Assembly: GCA_033002965.1 (NCBI GenBank)
Contig: JAURVB010013809.1
Span: 48,442 to 112,441, forward strand
Length of the DNA: 64,000 bases
DNA from: Piper betle
Lineage: Eukaryota; Streptophyta; Magnoliopsida; Piperales; Piperaceae
Direction: 5' to 3'
Shown here: positions 11,398 through 24,442 of the stretch, piece by piece
Numbering within the stretch: the stretch's first letter is position 1
How the letters are laid out: every line of letters starts with the position of its first letter
Position numbers and translations under genes: made by a program
The notes under the pieces: model-generated
Database searches by the model: none
What the model was told of the DNA's origin: nothing
Seen by the model: only the letters and a program-made list of their open reading frames with translations

Positions 11398-14171
11398 TGT
11401 AAAACTTTTGACTCGAGTCAAAGTTTTACATTAGCGAACTAGTCGATTCAACGATCGATACAAGTCAAGTCGGTTTCAAGAACCATGTGTTGAGTTGAGG
11501 CCAGCCGTGCATTATGGGAGATGCAGATCAAGTGTACCCAAGCATATAATGTTAATGTCAGAAAGATGATGAGAAATGAGTTATCAGATTATATGACAAT
11601 ATGTAGTTTTTATGTATTTGATTGTAGAATTATTTTTATGTAGAATAACGCATTAGGACATGTTATAGAGTAGTTTAGGTAGGTTACTACTTAAAAACAT
11701 GTTATTTTGATGTTGTGATGTGTATTATATTTTATGGGATTTTTTCCCTATTTTTTGGATTTTTTAGAATTTATTAGGAGTTAGTTATTATTTTTTACTA
11801 AAGTCGGAGTTGAGTCAACTTTTATTTATGAGAATGTCCCCAAGACCTCCTTTACAATTTTTCTCCCCCTCGATGCTGCTTCCGTCCTTGCCACAACTGC
11901 CTCCTCTGGCCACCATAGACCACCGCCTTCCTGGCCATTGTCCAACCTCCACGATGAACAAGAGTCGTGCCCTAGTGCCCCCCATCCCGATGACAATTTG
12001 CTAGCACCCGTGTCACTCCACCGCGGCTGTGACACCGACACCCTCCCCCTCGACCTAGCCAAGCTTTCCCCCACACTAAGCGCACCGCCAAGGATGGCCA
12101 AGGGCCAATCAGACGAGCTAACCAACCCCGACCAACTCGACACTACCACCAACGATCAATGCAGCTGTTGTTGCCCTCACCACCACCACCATTGGGTCAA
12201 GATCGTCGATCCAGTGCTGACCCATAGCCTCGATAGTCTTACCGGGGAAATTGCCAAAAAACAACCAAAAATTGTCTAAAAATTGCCAAAAATAGCCAGA
12301 AAACAAGATTCGCTAAAATACATCGGATGTTCTGCCGAATTCATCAAGTTGAACCCAATCGAACTTCAAACAGCCCTGGATGCAAAATTCGAGTCTTGAG
12401 CTGCGCGACAAACCCTAGCCGCCATTGATTGCCAACGATGCAAGGTATAATTAACTCTAACCTAATTACTTAAAAGTGGTGATTATTAGCACAAAATGCT
12501 AGGATTGATTGATTGATTTGTTAAATATTTTATTGTAGTTAAAAATGAATTACGTGATTGTATGGTATTAAAATGAATGCTAAGGAACTAATTACGTAAA
12601 TTAAACATGTAATTTTAATCCAATGCAACGTAGCATGGGAAATCTGATATGGATTGATGTATTATTTGATATGAGTTGTGTCTTGATGTGTGTGTGTGTG
12701 TGTGTGCACGCGCACGTGCTATAGGATGTATGAATACATCATAAGTGGGCGTCAGCTTTTAGGTTGATGTGTAAGTGCGGAATAGGAGCTCGCTACCTAG
12801 GTGCATGGACACGATTAGAGCTTCAACCATGCCCATTTAGGACTCGCTTTTGGTTTGACTTCTATACTTTATCGTGTTTTGTTTTAATAGGTAAGTGGAT
12901 CTGTCGAGTGGTGGATTTTTGTATCCCAATCCACAGTCATTTACCACAAAATTTTCTAATTAATAACCCTTGAGGATGAGATCCCTCAAGTTTGCTTTCA
13001 AAAATTTAGTTCCAGATCACAATGCCTTCAGGCCTTTTATATTACAATCCCAACCCCGGCCTATGTACATGTAATTTTCTCGAGTTTTTAGTGAGATATG
13101 AGACAAGGGAAAACTAACAACCACTTCTTGAGAGTCAAAGTGGGCTCTAGATTTGGTGAGCATTTGTTCCATTCTCGAGAGATCCTGATAACTCTACCTT
13201 TGAGTTCCTCAAACCTGGAGAAGTGTGGAGGTTTACAGGTACTACTATCCAGTGCATGTCTAGACTTGTGGTTTCTCAAAGGATGCAAGCCTGAGAGTAC
13301 TCGGCTTCTATACTAAGGGCAAGGAGTGTTACAAAGGATGTAGAGGGTTGAAATAACAGAGATTGATTTTCCCGCACAAGAGATAGTTTTAAAGTTTCCG
13401 AAGAATGAGATGAAAAAGAAAGGGGACGCTGTTGTGCGGGGTCAACAGCCCCTAATTAGTTCCCTTATGAGAGATTCTATGAGGAAGAATAAGATTTTTT
13501 TCATTTAACAGGAGAGTTAGCTCTCCTGTGCCAATTTGTTATTAGTTATTTCTAGAGCAGTAATGCTCGTTACTGATATTTTCCTATTATCTAGATAAGT
13601 GAGAACCTTAAGGATTGATCGATATTGGAACTATGGAGGAGCGGCATTGAAATTGCTCACACATGTAACTGTTTAAATGAGTAAGCTGTTTTGCATGTGA
13701 TTGAAAAAAACTGTGAAAAGAAATGAACAAGTTTAGCAATTGAATCTAGATTCGGCTTAGAAGATGAAGAAAAAGATGATCATTGAAATGTTGAGAGAAA
13801 TGTCATATTTTTTTACTGTATTTTTAATTTTTATTGTTATATATATATATATATATACTGCTTGCTCTTGATAGGGTGGTCTCTATTGCACTTTTAGGAG
13901 AGACTCTACCCATTTTGTTTTTAAAATAGTTGTTTCCTTTAAACTTTTTTCTTGTTTGGTTTGTTTTATACATGATTGCATATCATAGCATGCATCTAGA
14001 ACAACATTAGAACGTAAGCATTTCATCCATGCATTGTATGCTTGCATCTCTATCTTAAGATGCCGAGGGTAGATCCGGGTCGACTTAACCAAATCAAGTA
14101 AATTAGCGAATGGTTCAATCACCAGTAGCATTTTTGGCTTGGTTCACAGGTGAACAAAATGCGGTGTTACA
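11398..14171 (+). mobile_element. 3' LTR of family-A gypsy element
   Basis: Begins TGTAAAAC after a purine tract and ends GCGGTGTTACA at 14171 (2774 bp), collinear with the solo LTRs at 19025-21994 and 39981-42817. It contains a GC-rich part (11860-12230) with apparent ORFs that are not conserved as protein among copies. A (TG)n tract lies near 12691-12708, the block TTAATAACCCTTGAGG at about 12960, and a (TA)n run near 13840. No matching duplication follows at 14172, where an inverted LTR piece starts. Confidence 0.8.
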
Positions 14172-14892
14172 CGGTTTGCTTGTCGGATCAATTAGCTGGC
14201 CTCGGCGGTGCTCGGTGTGGGGGAAAACTTCATGGGTCGAATGGGGAGGGCGGCGGCGGCAGCAGGGGTGGTGGAGTAGAGCAGTGCGGCCGGCAAAGGA
14301 ATGGTGTCAGTGATCGCGGCATGAACGCACAACATCGGGGCATCATGGAGGTTAGGTAGTGGCCAAGAAGGCTGAAGAGCTTCTCGTTAGAGCTCCAGTG
14401 GCGGTGGTAGTGTCAATTGGTAGCGGAGCAGTAGCCGGAGGCAACGCCAACGGCAAGGAGGGGGCAGCAATCGGGGTTGGGGGAGGAAGTGTTGGGGTGA
14501 GGGTTTTGATGGTAATTTCGTGATTAAAAGTTGACTCGGCTCCGATTAGAGTCAAAAATAATAACTCACTCTTAATTAATTCAAAAAAAATATGAAAAAA
14601 ATCCCACAAAATATAATAAACTCCATAACATCAAAAAGACATGTTCTATAACTAATAACCCACCCAACTGCTATGTAACATGTCCTAATGCATTATTCAA
14701 ATTAAAAATAATTCTACGGTCAAATAAATAAATAAATAAAAGAAGATAACTACATATTGTCATATATTTAGATAACTTATTTCTCATTTTTTTCTTATGT
14801 TATCATTATATACTTAGGTACACTTGACCCACAACGCTCATAACCGAATGGTTTGATAATGTAAACCTCTAACTCAAGTCACGGATTTTCCA
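14172..14892 (-). mobile_element. Inverted LTR fragment, family A
   Basis: Minus-oriented LTR start. Read on the minus strand from about 14892 it follows the first ~700 bases of the family-A LTR: the CTCAAGTGTACCT/ATGATAACAT region, then ACTAATAACCC with CATGTTCTATAA, then the GC-rich part. It abuts the end of the 3' LTR at 14171 with no spacer. The remaining LTR is absent. Confidence 0.6.
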
Positions 14893-15639
14893 TGCGGCAA
14901 CCGTGGCCTCACCGCTGTTGGTGTCATTGCACCCGTTTAGGACATCCATGTCTGTTCGTTCGACAGCAATTCGTATCCACTCAATCCCGCGAGCCTATGT
15001 CTGTGCCCAAGTTTAACCCAAACCTATTCGATCCGGCCTGACTCCCCTAGGTTGATTCGGCATCCTTTTTTTGGTTATTTTCACCTTGTTTTAGTCCTTT
15101 TTTTATTGTTTTCAATAATTTAAGACTCCCTACATTATTTTAAATACACATTCACACTATTTGGTATGTTTAAATGTTATTAGTGTTTTTTATTTATTTA
15201 TTATTTATTAGTTTATTTATTTATTTATTTATTTATTATTAATTATTAATTATTTATTCATTTATTTATTTATTCATCCATTTATTTATTTATTTATTTA
15301 TTTATTCAATTATTTATTTATTTATTACTTACTTGTGTATGTGCTAATGTCTAATTGCGTTTAGTTGCATACTTATATAATATATTTATCTTATTATTAT
15401 TTTTATGAATAGTATATTATTTATTATTGTTTTATCTATTTATTCATGAGTTTATTTGTTTATTTTGTTATTAATTTTTTATTGGTTATTTATTACTTGC
15501 TCATGTTTCAATTTGCGTGCCAAATTTTTATTTATTTATTTTCCTTGCTTTGTCTTTGTAAGAGTTGTTATTATTAATTTGAGCATACACCACGATTATA
15601 CATCATATAATGTTGTCAGTATTTTACTTAGTAGTGGTT
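14893..15639. repeat. AT-rich stretch with (TTTA)n-like microsatellite
   Basis: Mostly low-complexity DNA. About 15180-15345 is an impure TTTA/TTAT tandem tract, with shorter copies to 15545. Part of it may be an expanded section of the family-A LTR that continues at 15640. No gene is seen. Confidence 0.6.
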
Positions 15640-17016
15640 CCGATAAGGTTCTAGAGTCTGAGCTTATCGTAAATTCGTCATGCTTAGAGCTTAGACCTTA
15701 GGTCCATTAGGAATCTTCTCAGCTTTATCATTCTATTCGATCATGGATTTGATTTCTAGATTGTATGACATGTTATATAGTTTTTTTATTGGACCCCGCT
15801 TAACAAGGACTATTTAGACGTATTTTATTTTTATGATTAATAACCCTTGAGGATGAGATCCCTCGTGTGTTTGAACTTTGCTCCACCTCATGTTGCCTTC
15901 AGACCTACTTATTTGATTCCCTTCTTAGCCCTATATATAGTTTTTATTGAGTTTTCAGTAAGCCCGAAAGTTGGTGGACTTGACCTTGCATATACCATGA
16001 GCAGGTACATATGTAGGTCGCAATAGGCTCTAAATTAGTGAGAGGGTTGTCTATTCTCGAAGGACCCTAACATCTCTACGTCTTCAGCTTCATCACACCC
16101 ACACAAGAATGGAGTAGACGGGTACTATTGTGTACAACACATGTTTAAACTTGTGGTATCAGAAGGTACTAAAGGCAATTGCCTACTAGTACTCAGCCCT
16201 TGTGATATGGGCTAGGAGTTATGTGGAGGTTTGGAGAGAGCTTAGGATATGCATTTTTTTCCCCAAGAGTGAGACCAGTTATTGCTGAGAGAGTCACAAC
16301 ACCAGTTCAGTTCGGGATACTACCTAGTTTGCAGCTTGATAGCTCCTCAGTAGATGCCCTTTGAGTGTTGCCATGGAGTTATATATTAGTTTTCTTTCCT
16401 TGTGGAAGCTAATTTTTACTTATCAGTTTGTATTAGTTATTTTTCGGGCTAGTGACATTTGTTACTGATATTTTTCCTACATGTAAGTTTTGTGTTCTTG
16501 TGTATTGGATCGACTTTGGTGGAATGATAGATAGTTGCTACACACACTTTTGTTCAACGAGGCATTGTTTTCTTTTGTTTGTTTTCCTGTGTTTGATGTG
16601 TATCTTTATGTATATTTCTTGATGTATCATGATGTATGCGCTACCAAGCTTTTGTAGCAGCAGATCAAATGTGTTATCAGGTCTCTCGATGAGGCATTCA
16701 AATTTTAGTTCAACAAATACTATGGTATATTTACTCCATCATTTTTTATTTATTTATATTTTGGCTATTGTTGTGTGTTAAGTGTTCACATATCATGTCA
16801 TTGCACGTAGCTTCTTATTAGGTTCTTGCACATATTCATATATCATTTCTTGTTGAGTGTTGGTTATGCATTTAGTGGTGTCTTTTTTTCAGATGCCACG
16901 AGGTTATTCAGTTTGTTTCTTGTTTGAACCTTTCAGATTAACCAATTTTAGAGTGACTCGACTTGATCATAATAGTTCTAATTTGATTCTTAGGTGAACT
17001 AGATTCAGGGTGTTAC
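15640..17016 (+). mobile_element. LTR fragment (plus), diverged family A
   Basis: Plus-oriented and collinear with the second half of family-A LTRs: TTAATAACCCTTGAGGATGA near 15838, GTTGCCTTCAGACCT near 15891, ACACATGTTTAAACTTGTGG near 16137, ATTTTTCCTAC and the AGGTGAACTAG...GGGTGTTAC end at about 17015. The terminal A is replaced by T. More diverged than the other copies, so probably older. The left limit is uncertain. Confidence 0.6.
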
Positions 17017-17018
17017 TG

Positions 17019-17020
<2 letters not shown>

Positions 17021-17067
<47 letters not shown>
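17021..17067. repeat. (TA)n microsatellite
   Basis: Uninterrupted AT dinucleotide repeat of about 46 bases directly after the end of the LTR fragment. Confidence 0.95.
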
Positions 17068-17070
<3 letters not shown>

Positions 17071-18421
17071 TGAAAGTTCAATAAGCTCTATATGAAAGTT
17101 ATTATGTAATAAGTAGATAGTGATCATAGTGACTTCAAATTATCAACAACACCTTATAAATATTACATTAAAATCTTCGTTTAGTTAATTAAGGTATAAT
17201 AGTTTGTAATGTTAAAAGGGTTATTATTATTTATCTCAGATAGTCATCTCATTAATAGAATATTTGATAATTCCATGTGATTATAAAATTTAACTCACAA
17301 GGTCACGAAGTTGGTTAGGATAGTTTCAATTTAAGATGGGTGGTGTCTTCTTTTGTGGGATTGGAGTCAAAATAAAATTTTAAAATTATGTTGCATGATC
17401 AAATTATGTGATTTTAATAACTACATTAAATTAAAATGACAATTATTATCTCAATTCATGATGACCTGAAGTGAAGAATGCCATTTTTCCTAGAAGCTTA
17501 CATCATGCTATTAGAAGGTTCACTAGGAAAGGAAAAGAAAAGCGCAGTGACGAGCCATTTTACTTCCCATGGGATTTAAAGTCACTTTACAGCTTTTATA
17601 TCATCATAGGTCTTGTTGGAATGTCACTTTCCAAAAGCTTAAATCCTAGGAATAGGAAAAAGACAATTGTTAAGCTTTTTGATCACTAGGTGCCAGAGTT
17701 ACATATAAAATTCAGCTTTTGTGAAATAATTACCTCTCCTATTTGCAGTTTGACATTAACCTTGATCATCTCCTTGTATATCATAATTTATATTATAAAT
17801 TTAAGACTTGGACTCAACTAGACAAGCCATGGATGGAGTGGAGTCTTCTACTTGGAGACTCTACATTCAATTATACTATTCTTTTCAATCCAACAAACAA
17901 TAGGTAATAAAAAATTAGTATCTATATTGCTCTCCTTTGAAACATAAAATTGATAAATATATAATTTTTATTACTTTAAAATATTGATTTAATTAAATTA
18001 AAATAAAAATTATATATTTTAATAATTTTTTTATTTGACTTGGGAAATTTATTTGAGTCAGGTCCCAAAATTTTACAGGAGGGAATCATCTATAGAGTTG
18101 GAGAGTTAAGGAGTAGAGTAGACCCAGAAAATTTTTGCAATAAAAACTAAGTTTTAAAATTATGATTTCCACACAAAATGAAGTAGAATAATGTTGATAT
18201 CAACAAAAAAAAGATTTAGCGTGCATTCACCATTAAAAATGTTGATATAATAAAATTAGTATAGAAACACCGAGGATAATTCATTTTCTTTCTTTTGCCA
18301 TCAAAACATATATACCTACTCATACAATGTAACTTCCACCTAATCAAATACATTGATATTAGTATGTCCATAAATTCTTCATATCATCTCTAACTTCGTA
18401 CACCATATACACAAAATTCTA
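17068..18421. other. AT-rich intergenic, no recognised gene
   Basis: No domain, RNA gene or repeat end recognised. The open stretch 17471-17689 (plus, 72 codons) matches nothing I know and has no supporting promoter or splice context. The region is downstream of the PMEI pseudogene on the minus strand and may contain its old 3' flank. Confidence 0.5.
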
Positions 18422-18871
18422 TCACACATGCATACATGCATCTGAACAAAGATATACCTTCAAATCATGCATGCATCTGTCACTAACTGCATGTCCAGTG
18501 GCAGCTACACCATTAATCAGAGCCAAGGCATTACTAGTAAGCTTGGGCACATTCACAATCCGGACACGGACAGCCTCCTTGAGCGTACCATTCATCTCTT
18601 CAAAGCCGTCCGTGCATGTCTTGTCATCTATTAGCGCCGCACTCACCCACGTCTCAATGCCATTCATTTTCCGGTTGAATTCCCGGCCCCCTGCAAGGTG
18701 GCCCACCGCCGCCACGGACTCCTGAAGTTCGTCGACCGAGTCCGCAATCTCCTCGATGCAGTCCCGCATGGCAGCGGCCTCGCCGTCCCCGTGGTGACCA
18801 GCGGACAACTTGCACATCATCGCTGAGGTGGAGCGGGCGCCTTCAAGGCTCATGAACAATGCCGTGCTGAC
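18422..18871 (-). pseudogene. Pectin methylesterase inhibitor, C-terminal fragment truncated by a retrotransposon
   Basis: Minus strand, about 150 codons, open to the stop at 18422. It aligns with residues ~70-202 of the intact PMEI at 48427-49035: SLEGARSTSAMM, MRDCIEEIADSVDELQES, ETWVSAALIDDKTCTDGF, RIVNVPKLTSNALALIN. Two of the four conserved cysteines of the PMEI fold are present (in RDCIEE and DKTCTD); the first pair and signal peptide are missing. At 18872 the sequence changes abruptly into TGTCACAAG, the start of a gypsy LTR. The tail after LIN is longer than in the paralogue. A matching N-terminal piece on the same strand lies at 43610-43713. Confidence 0.85.
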
Positions 18872-21800
18872 TGTCACAAGTCTAGTCCATGGGATGTGAC
18901 GGGGCTAGGGTTTGGTGGTTGTTCCTAGCGTTGTCGTGTTCCTAAAGGGTGACCAGGGTTGCCCTAGTGGTGGAAACAACTGGCCATGCTAATCCGTGTG
19001 GGTGTTGAAGGTGATGAACCATGGTGTAAAACCCACGATTTGAGTCAGGGTTTTATATTCAGAACCAGTCGGTTCGACCGTTATTTTCGAGTCGAGTCAG
19101 TTTCAGAACGCGTGTATTGAGCCGATGCCAGTCGTGTGTATGAGCTATGAGGGTCATACATACCCAAGTATATGATGATAACGTCATGAACATAGTAGAA
19201 CAGAATGAGTTATCAGAATATATAAGAGTATGCCAGTCATTTTTTTAATTTTTATATATAGTGGATAGTAGAATTAGTTTTAGGCCGTTTACCGTGTTAG
19301 GACACGTTACGGGTAGTTTGGGTGGGTTGTTAGTTATAGAGCATATCATTATAGTGTTGTGGTGTTTGTTTGATTTTATGCGATTTTTTCCTGACTTTTT
19401 TGGATTTAATACGACTTAGTTATTATTCTTGACTCGAGCCGGAAACGAGTCAAGTCTTATTTACGAGTTTGCCACCAAACACCGCTAACCTTCTCATCTT
19501 CCTCACCCAAACCCCAGCCCCGATGCTGCCCCTTTTGCTTGTCGTCGCCGCCATTGTCGACGCCGGCCTGCCACCGATCGTCGCCGACTGGCCCCGCCAC
19601 GGCGTCGCCATGCCTCCCCGACCAGTTCCGGCCACCATTTGGCCGCCGCGACGCCGGATCGCCGTGCCCGCATTGCGCTTCCATCGCCGATCGCGCCACC
19701 GGCTACTGTCGCCGCCTCGATCCAGTGGTCGCCTCGGCACCTTCAACCCTCCAGTGAGCTTCCCTGACTAGATCGGAACCCATCGCTGCCCATCCCGGCT
19801 ACATTTAGTCACCAACCACCGACCCTCTGTTTTAGCCATTTTTCAGTGAGCCACCGCCTCGGCCGACCACGTCAACATCGTGGACGTGTCGGGCTCGCCA
19901 AGCCGGTTCCAATGGCACCCCATACCATTGCTTTCCAGCCAGTAGACGCCGCCGGCGGTTGTTGCCGGAAAACTGCCGGAAGTTGCCGAAAAACCACCGA
20001 AACCCGCCGGAAAACCAGATTTGCAGGAATTTGGTAGATCTTTTGCGGAGTTCATCCAGTTGAACCTGATCAACTTTGGACGCCGCCGAGCGTTGAATTC
20101 GAGCTATGAGCCACGCGACGGAACCCTAGCCGTCGCCAATTACCAATGACATGAGGTATAATTACCTCAAATTTGATCATTTAAAATTGAGATGATTGTT
20201 AGCATAGCATGCTAAAATTGAGTAGTTGTCATGATGAATGTTAGCACAGTACGCTAGATTTGATTAACCGTCATGAGTAATGCCTAATTATGAGTAAAGG
20301 GATGATTGTATGATTTGAGTAATTGCGAATGAATAGTAAGTGATCTAATGAGGTAGATCGAGTCTCAGCATGATAAGTGATCATGACATAACTTAGAAAA
20401 ACACAGTAAAATTGGTATGAATAGGACAAGTTAGGATTATTTACTTTTATGATTATTTGATTGGCCATTGTGATGGATGATGATGGTGTTGTGTGTGATA
20501 TTCATTGAGTTGATGTATCATTTAGTTAGCGCGCGTTAGTATTTAGTTTTGATGTGTAGGTACGGAGTAGGAGCTCGCCACCTAGGCCCGATGACACGCT
20601 TGGAGCTTCTACCAGGTCCGTTTAGGACTCGCCTCTGTTTTACGTTCTTCTATTGTATGTTTATTTTATTATCTACAGGACGGGTTAAGTGGCGTTTTAT
20701 CGGATCCCACTTAACTTGGGTCATTTAACCGAACAGTTTTTCGGATTAATAACCCCTCGAGGATGATTTCGAAAACAAGATCCACCACAAGTTGCCTTCG
20801 GGCCTATTATATAAATCCCTACCCAGCCCTATATATATGTAGTTTTCGCATTTTCAGTGAGACGAGAGATAGAGAAACCAACTGCACGTACCATAAGCGG
20901 ATGCTGTGACAGTCAAAGCAGGCTCTGGATTAGTGCCAGCGGACTGTTCCATTCCCGAGGGATCCTGACAACTCTGCATTTGAGTTCCTCACACCCGAAG
21001 AACGTGGAGGTTTACGGGTACTGTTTAGTACAGCGCATGTCCGGAATTGTGGTTCAAAGGGTACTAAAGGCGACTGCCTGAGAGTGCTCGGCCTTCGTGC
21101 TCAAGGCCAGGAGTAATATGGAGGTTCGGAGAGGGCTTAGGATAAAGTTTTACGTGAAGTACTGAAAAAGAAGTGCCGTGAGTGGCACAGTACCAGATAG
21201 ATCAGGATGCTACTGGGTCTGCAGCCTAGTGTCTCCTCAATAGTGCCCTTCAGAGTGTTCACGTGGTGTATATGATGTTTTCTATCATATGAGAGTTTGC
21301 TCTCATAGCTAGCTTGTTATAGTTATTTTATTTTCCGAACCAGTAACACTTGTTACTGACGTGTTTTTATATTATATGTAAGTAATAATCACGAGTTGGA
21401 GGAGCTAGCTTGGACGGAGGAGCACTGTTGTCGCTTGCACACATGTCAGTTGATAGAGTGGTTAATACTTTATTTATGATGCTATTATATTGTGAATGAT
21501 GTGAAATGCTAAGACATGATAGGATATGATTAAATGTAATGAGATGATGTTATGACATGATGAAAAGCTAAGACATGATGACAAGAGGTGAGATGTGATC
21601 AGAGTGTGTAGCAGAAGTGTGGCCCAAGTTCTATAATGAATATACAGTATATTAGATTATGTGTAATTAAAATTGTTGATATGTGCATATATATTGGTAT
21701 ATATTGTTTTGACAGGGTGGACCATAATTACACTTTTAGGGGAGATTCTGTCCATTTTATTTTAGAATTTTCATTGAGTTTGATCGTAATTGTATTGGTG

Positions 21801-23709
21801 TGTGTTTGAATTGCATGTCTTTCATGTAGTACCATGTTAGGGTTTGTGCATTCATCAATGCATTGCGAGTTGTATCTTCATCTTAAGACGCCGAGATTGG
21901 ATCCGCATGAGTTAGGTTCGGGTTAGCCGACCTAACCGGGGCCTGTAACATACCGGTTTGGTTCACGAGCGTGAACCGGATTTGGGGTACTACACATGGT
22001 GCACATAGCTGTGAAATGACCAAGCATTGTGGCCGAGCAAAGTATCGGTGACAGCGAGTATCGGCATATGCAGCGGGAATGGAGTACCGGGCATGTGGCT
22101 GGGTTCGAGCAGCAATAAACCTCGAGATGCTGATTGGGTCGTGAATTGGGTCTAGGTAGGTGCGGTTGACCGAGCACTAGGTTGGGAGTAGCAAGCAGGT
22201 TGGCACGATCATTGGCAGGCTATGTCGAGCAAGTGACCGATCATGGGTGAGCAGTGTGGGGCGAGCAGCGCGTACCGAGCAGCCTTCCGCGTGTGCGTGA
22301 GTGGTAGCGAGTGCAGCGCGCGGGTGCGAGCGAGCACAGCACGCAGGTGCAAGCAGGCACGAGCATGGCACGTGTCCACGAGAGGAGCGAGCGAGCGGGC
22401 ATGATCAAGCAGTAGTGGGCACTGGGCGCGAGTGCGATGCCAAACGCTGGTGCGTGAGCGCTAGCGACTGTCGGGCGTTGGGCGAGCGATGCTGTGGTCC
22501 AGTGGTGGCGATGTCCAGGGAGGGACCTGAGGTTGAACACACAATCGAACCAGTGCTAGGGTCGAGCCAAGGGGCGAGACACGGTGCCTAGCGGTGCAGC
22601 CGGAGGTTTTGGCCAAAGTTAGTTGCTGGTAATGTATATCGGATCTTTGGAAAGATTAACGTATTCTATCCACATGCACGAGAAAGTATTCCAGCAATAA
22701 CTTGGACGACAGAGATGAAGAGCGTGGAGAATTGGACACGTGATCTACCGAGAGAATATCTTCAGGGCTTGGAGATAACTACACAGGAGTAAACTACAAG
22801 GAGGATGAATTCTTGGAGAAGTCGACAGAGACATTCAAGAAATCAAGGAGTTGTGCTTTTGAGGGACGGACTCTTTGTGCAAGGAGAACGCATTGGGTGA
22901 ATTGTGGTGAAGCGCTACGTGGAGAAGTGCTTGCTGCGATCTAAGAAGGGAGATAGTGAAGTTGCTGCAGCCAGGTCTTCGTATAGAGTTGGAACTTCAC
23001 GTTGCAGGGGTGCCTTCGTCGACCAGGGATCCAGGTACACAATTTTGCGTTCTACACAACCGAGTGCTTTTCAGGCTGAGTGAATTGCATGTAACAAGTC
23101 TCACCAAGGGGACGACTTGAGGGTTGTGATGAGGATTATTTGTGAGTGGGGTTTCCTTTAATTCTCACGGTCTTCCTATCGGGAAAGAAGACCAACGTCG
23201 TTGGGGTTTGCATGTCCACAACAAATAGGTAGTCGGGGTGAGATTACTTGTAATCCTTTGTTCGAGTTTGCAATAAAGGTTGGAACCGGGGTTCCGTAAT
23301 ACTAGTGTGTCGACAATAGGGTTTGGAGCTAGGGGCGGTTCTGGATTCCAGGACTAGTCCATACCGTGTATTGGGTAGCGGTGTTGAGGTTGTCGATAGC
23401 GCTAAGGATTGCTTGGTGTGGCGGTAGTTGCAAGTCGCGGCACTGCTGTGCGCGTGTGATCGGTATTGTGATCGAGAGATTGCTGTGTTGTGCCAGTAGC
23501 CGATAGGATTGCTGCGTGCGTGCATTGTTGCTAGTTGGGTGCAGTAGCAAATCGGTGGTTGTTTATGTGAGTTTGCTGTTTATAGGCTACGTAGGGAACG
23601 CGTTTCTGGTTGCGTACTTGTGGAGGGCTGGTATTTCCAGGGGGAAATACGCCGCGTGTGGTGTCATTTAGGGTGAAAAATTGTACCCTAGAGGAACCCC
23701 GTCACAACA
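18872..23709 (+). mobile_element. 5' LTR of the nested gypsy element (interrupted)
   Basis: Segments 18872-19024 and 22000-23709 (about 1.86 kb together) match the 3' LTR segments 31838-32478 and 35129-35631. The intervening 19025-21994 is a family-A solo LTR. The LTR opens TGTCACAAGTC and ends CGTCACAACA just before the primer site. A repetitive GAGCGAGC/GTGCGAG-rich, GC-rich part spans about 22250-22480. Confidence 0.85.
19025..21994 (+). mobile_element. Solo LTR, family A, TSD CATGG
   Basis: Begins TGTAAAACCC at 19025 and ends GGGGTACTACA at 21994 (2970 bp). Perfect duplications CATGG lie at 19020-19024 and 21995-21999. The host LTR reads through the site in the 3' LTR copy (AACCATGGTGCACG near 31985), confirming the insertion. 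GC-rich ORFs on both strands at 19450-19770 are LTR sequence, not genes. Confidence 0.9.
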
Positions 23710-23725
23710 GGTATCAGAGCCAAGG
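23710..23725 (+). other. Primer binding site, tRNA-Met type
   Basis: GGTATCAGAGCCAAGG follows the 5' LTR end. It matches the complement of the initiator tRNA-Met 3' end except for the first base. It shows plus orientation and fixes the LTR boundary near 23709. Confidence 0.85.
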
Positions 23726-24169
23726 TTTCAACCAAAGTTCGAGCATACTGCGGGCAAAGTGCTAGGGTTCAGACCAGGTGTGATTCGGGCAAGCGTTTGT
23801 GCAACATAAGCATAGCTTTCAAGGGATGGCCTCCACACCATACCGGAGTATTATACAGCAATGGATACACGTGTAGAAGCTATGAGGGATAGAGTTGCAA
23901 GGCTGGAAGTGTTAGTAGGAGGGCCTACTAACTGTGAAGATGCACATACCATCTTCGACCAACTGCAGTCCCTAACTGAAGGGATGAGGGACTTGAGTGC
24001 TCGGGTTGGAGCACAAGCTGAATCCAATCATGCAGGAGAGACGGCTGAGATGTTGGGACATCTTAGGGACGATTTCGAAGGCTTGCATACAGATGTGGAA
24101 TTGCTGAAGTGAGGGTTTCTAGTGCAGCCTCAGCAGGGTAATGCTGACCGTGTGGCAAAAGTAGATAAC

Positions 24170-24425
24170 TGTAACGACCCAGCCCAAAGTGCAACGTAAT
24201 GGGCTAAGTCATTTCTTTAAAATGGGTACCCCCGAAGTTAAAAATCTATAGTCCATTCTCACTTATAAACAGGATCTTCTCCCAGTAGGTATTAGATGTG
24301 GGACTAAGTTGAGGGAGAAGATCTTGTTTATAAGTGTGAATGGACTATAGATCTTTAACTCCGGGGTACCCATTTTAAAGAAATGACTTAGCCCATTACG
24401 TTGCACTTTGGGCTGGGTCGTTACA
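24170..24425. repeat. Near-perfect palindrome (fold-back LTR)
   Basis: Arm 24170-24283 and arm 24313-24425 are reverse complements with only a handful of mismatches over about 113 bases, separated by a ~29-base loop (24284-24312). The right arm is the downstream part of the LTR seen again at 24583-24736. The left arm plus loop is nearly the whole LTR in reverse, missing its first ~8 bases. Confidence 0.9.
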
Positions 24426-24442
24426 AATGGTATTAGAGCCAG
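24426..24442 (+). other. Primer binding site of the TRIM-like element
   Basis: AATGGTATTAGAGCCAG follows the left repeat. It contains TGGTATTAGAGCC, one mismatch from the usual tRNA-Met complement TGGTATCAGAGCC. Confidence 0.75.

Noticed and set aside
17471..17689. 72-codon plus ORF
   Set aside because: No recognised domain and no promoter or conserved copy; kept only as a remark.
18422..18877. Treating the PMEI at 18.4 kb as a full gene starting with GTG
   Set aside because: The apparent start bases belong to the LTR (TGTCAC at 18872); no signal peptide and the first disulfide pair are present.
22177..22591. Overlapping ORFs with Cys/His/Ala-rich products
   Set aside because: Part of the nested element's 5' LTR; the counterpart in the 3' LTR (32144-32512) gives different products. 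Caused by a GAGC/GTGC-rich repeat.
23244..23550. Minus-strand ORFs of 73-93 codons
   Set aside because: Opposite strand of the 5' LTR 3' part; no domain.
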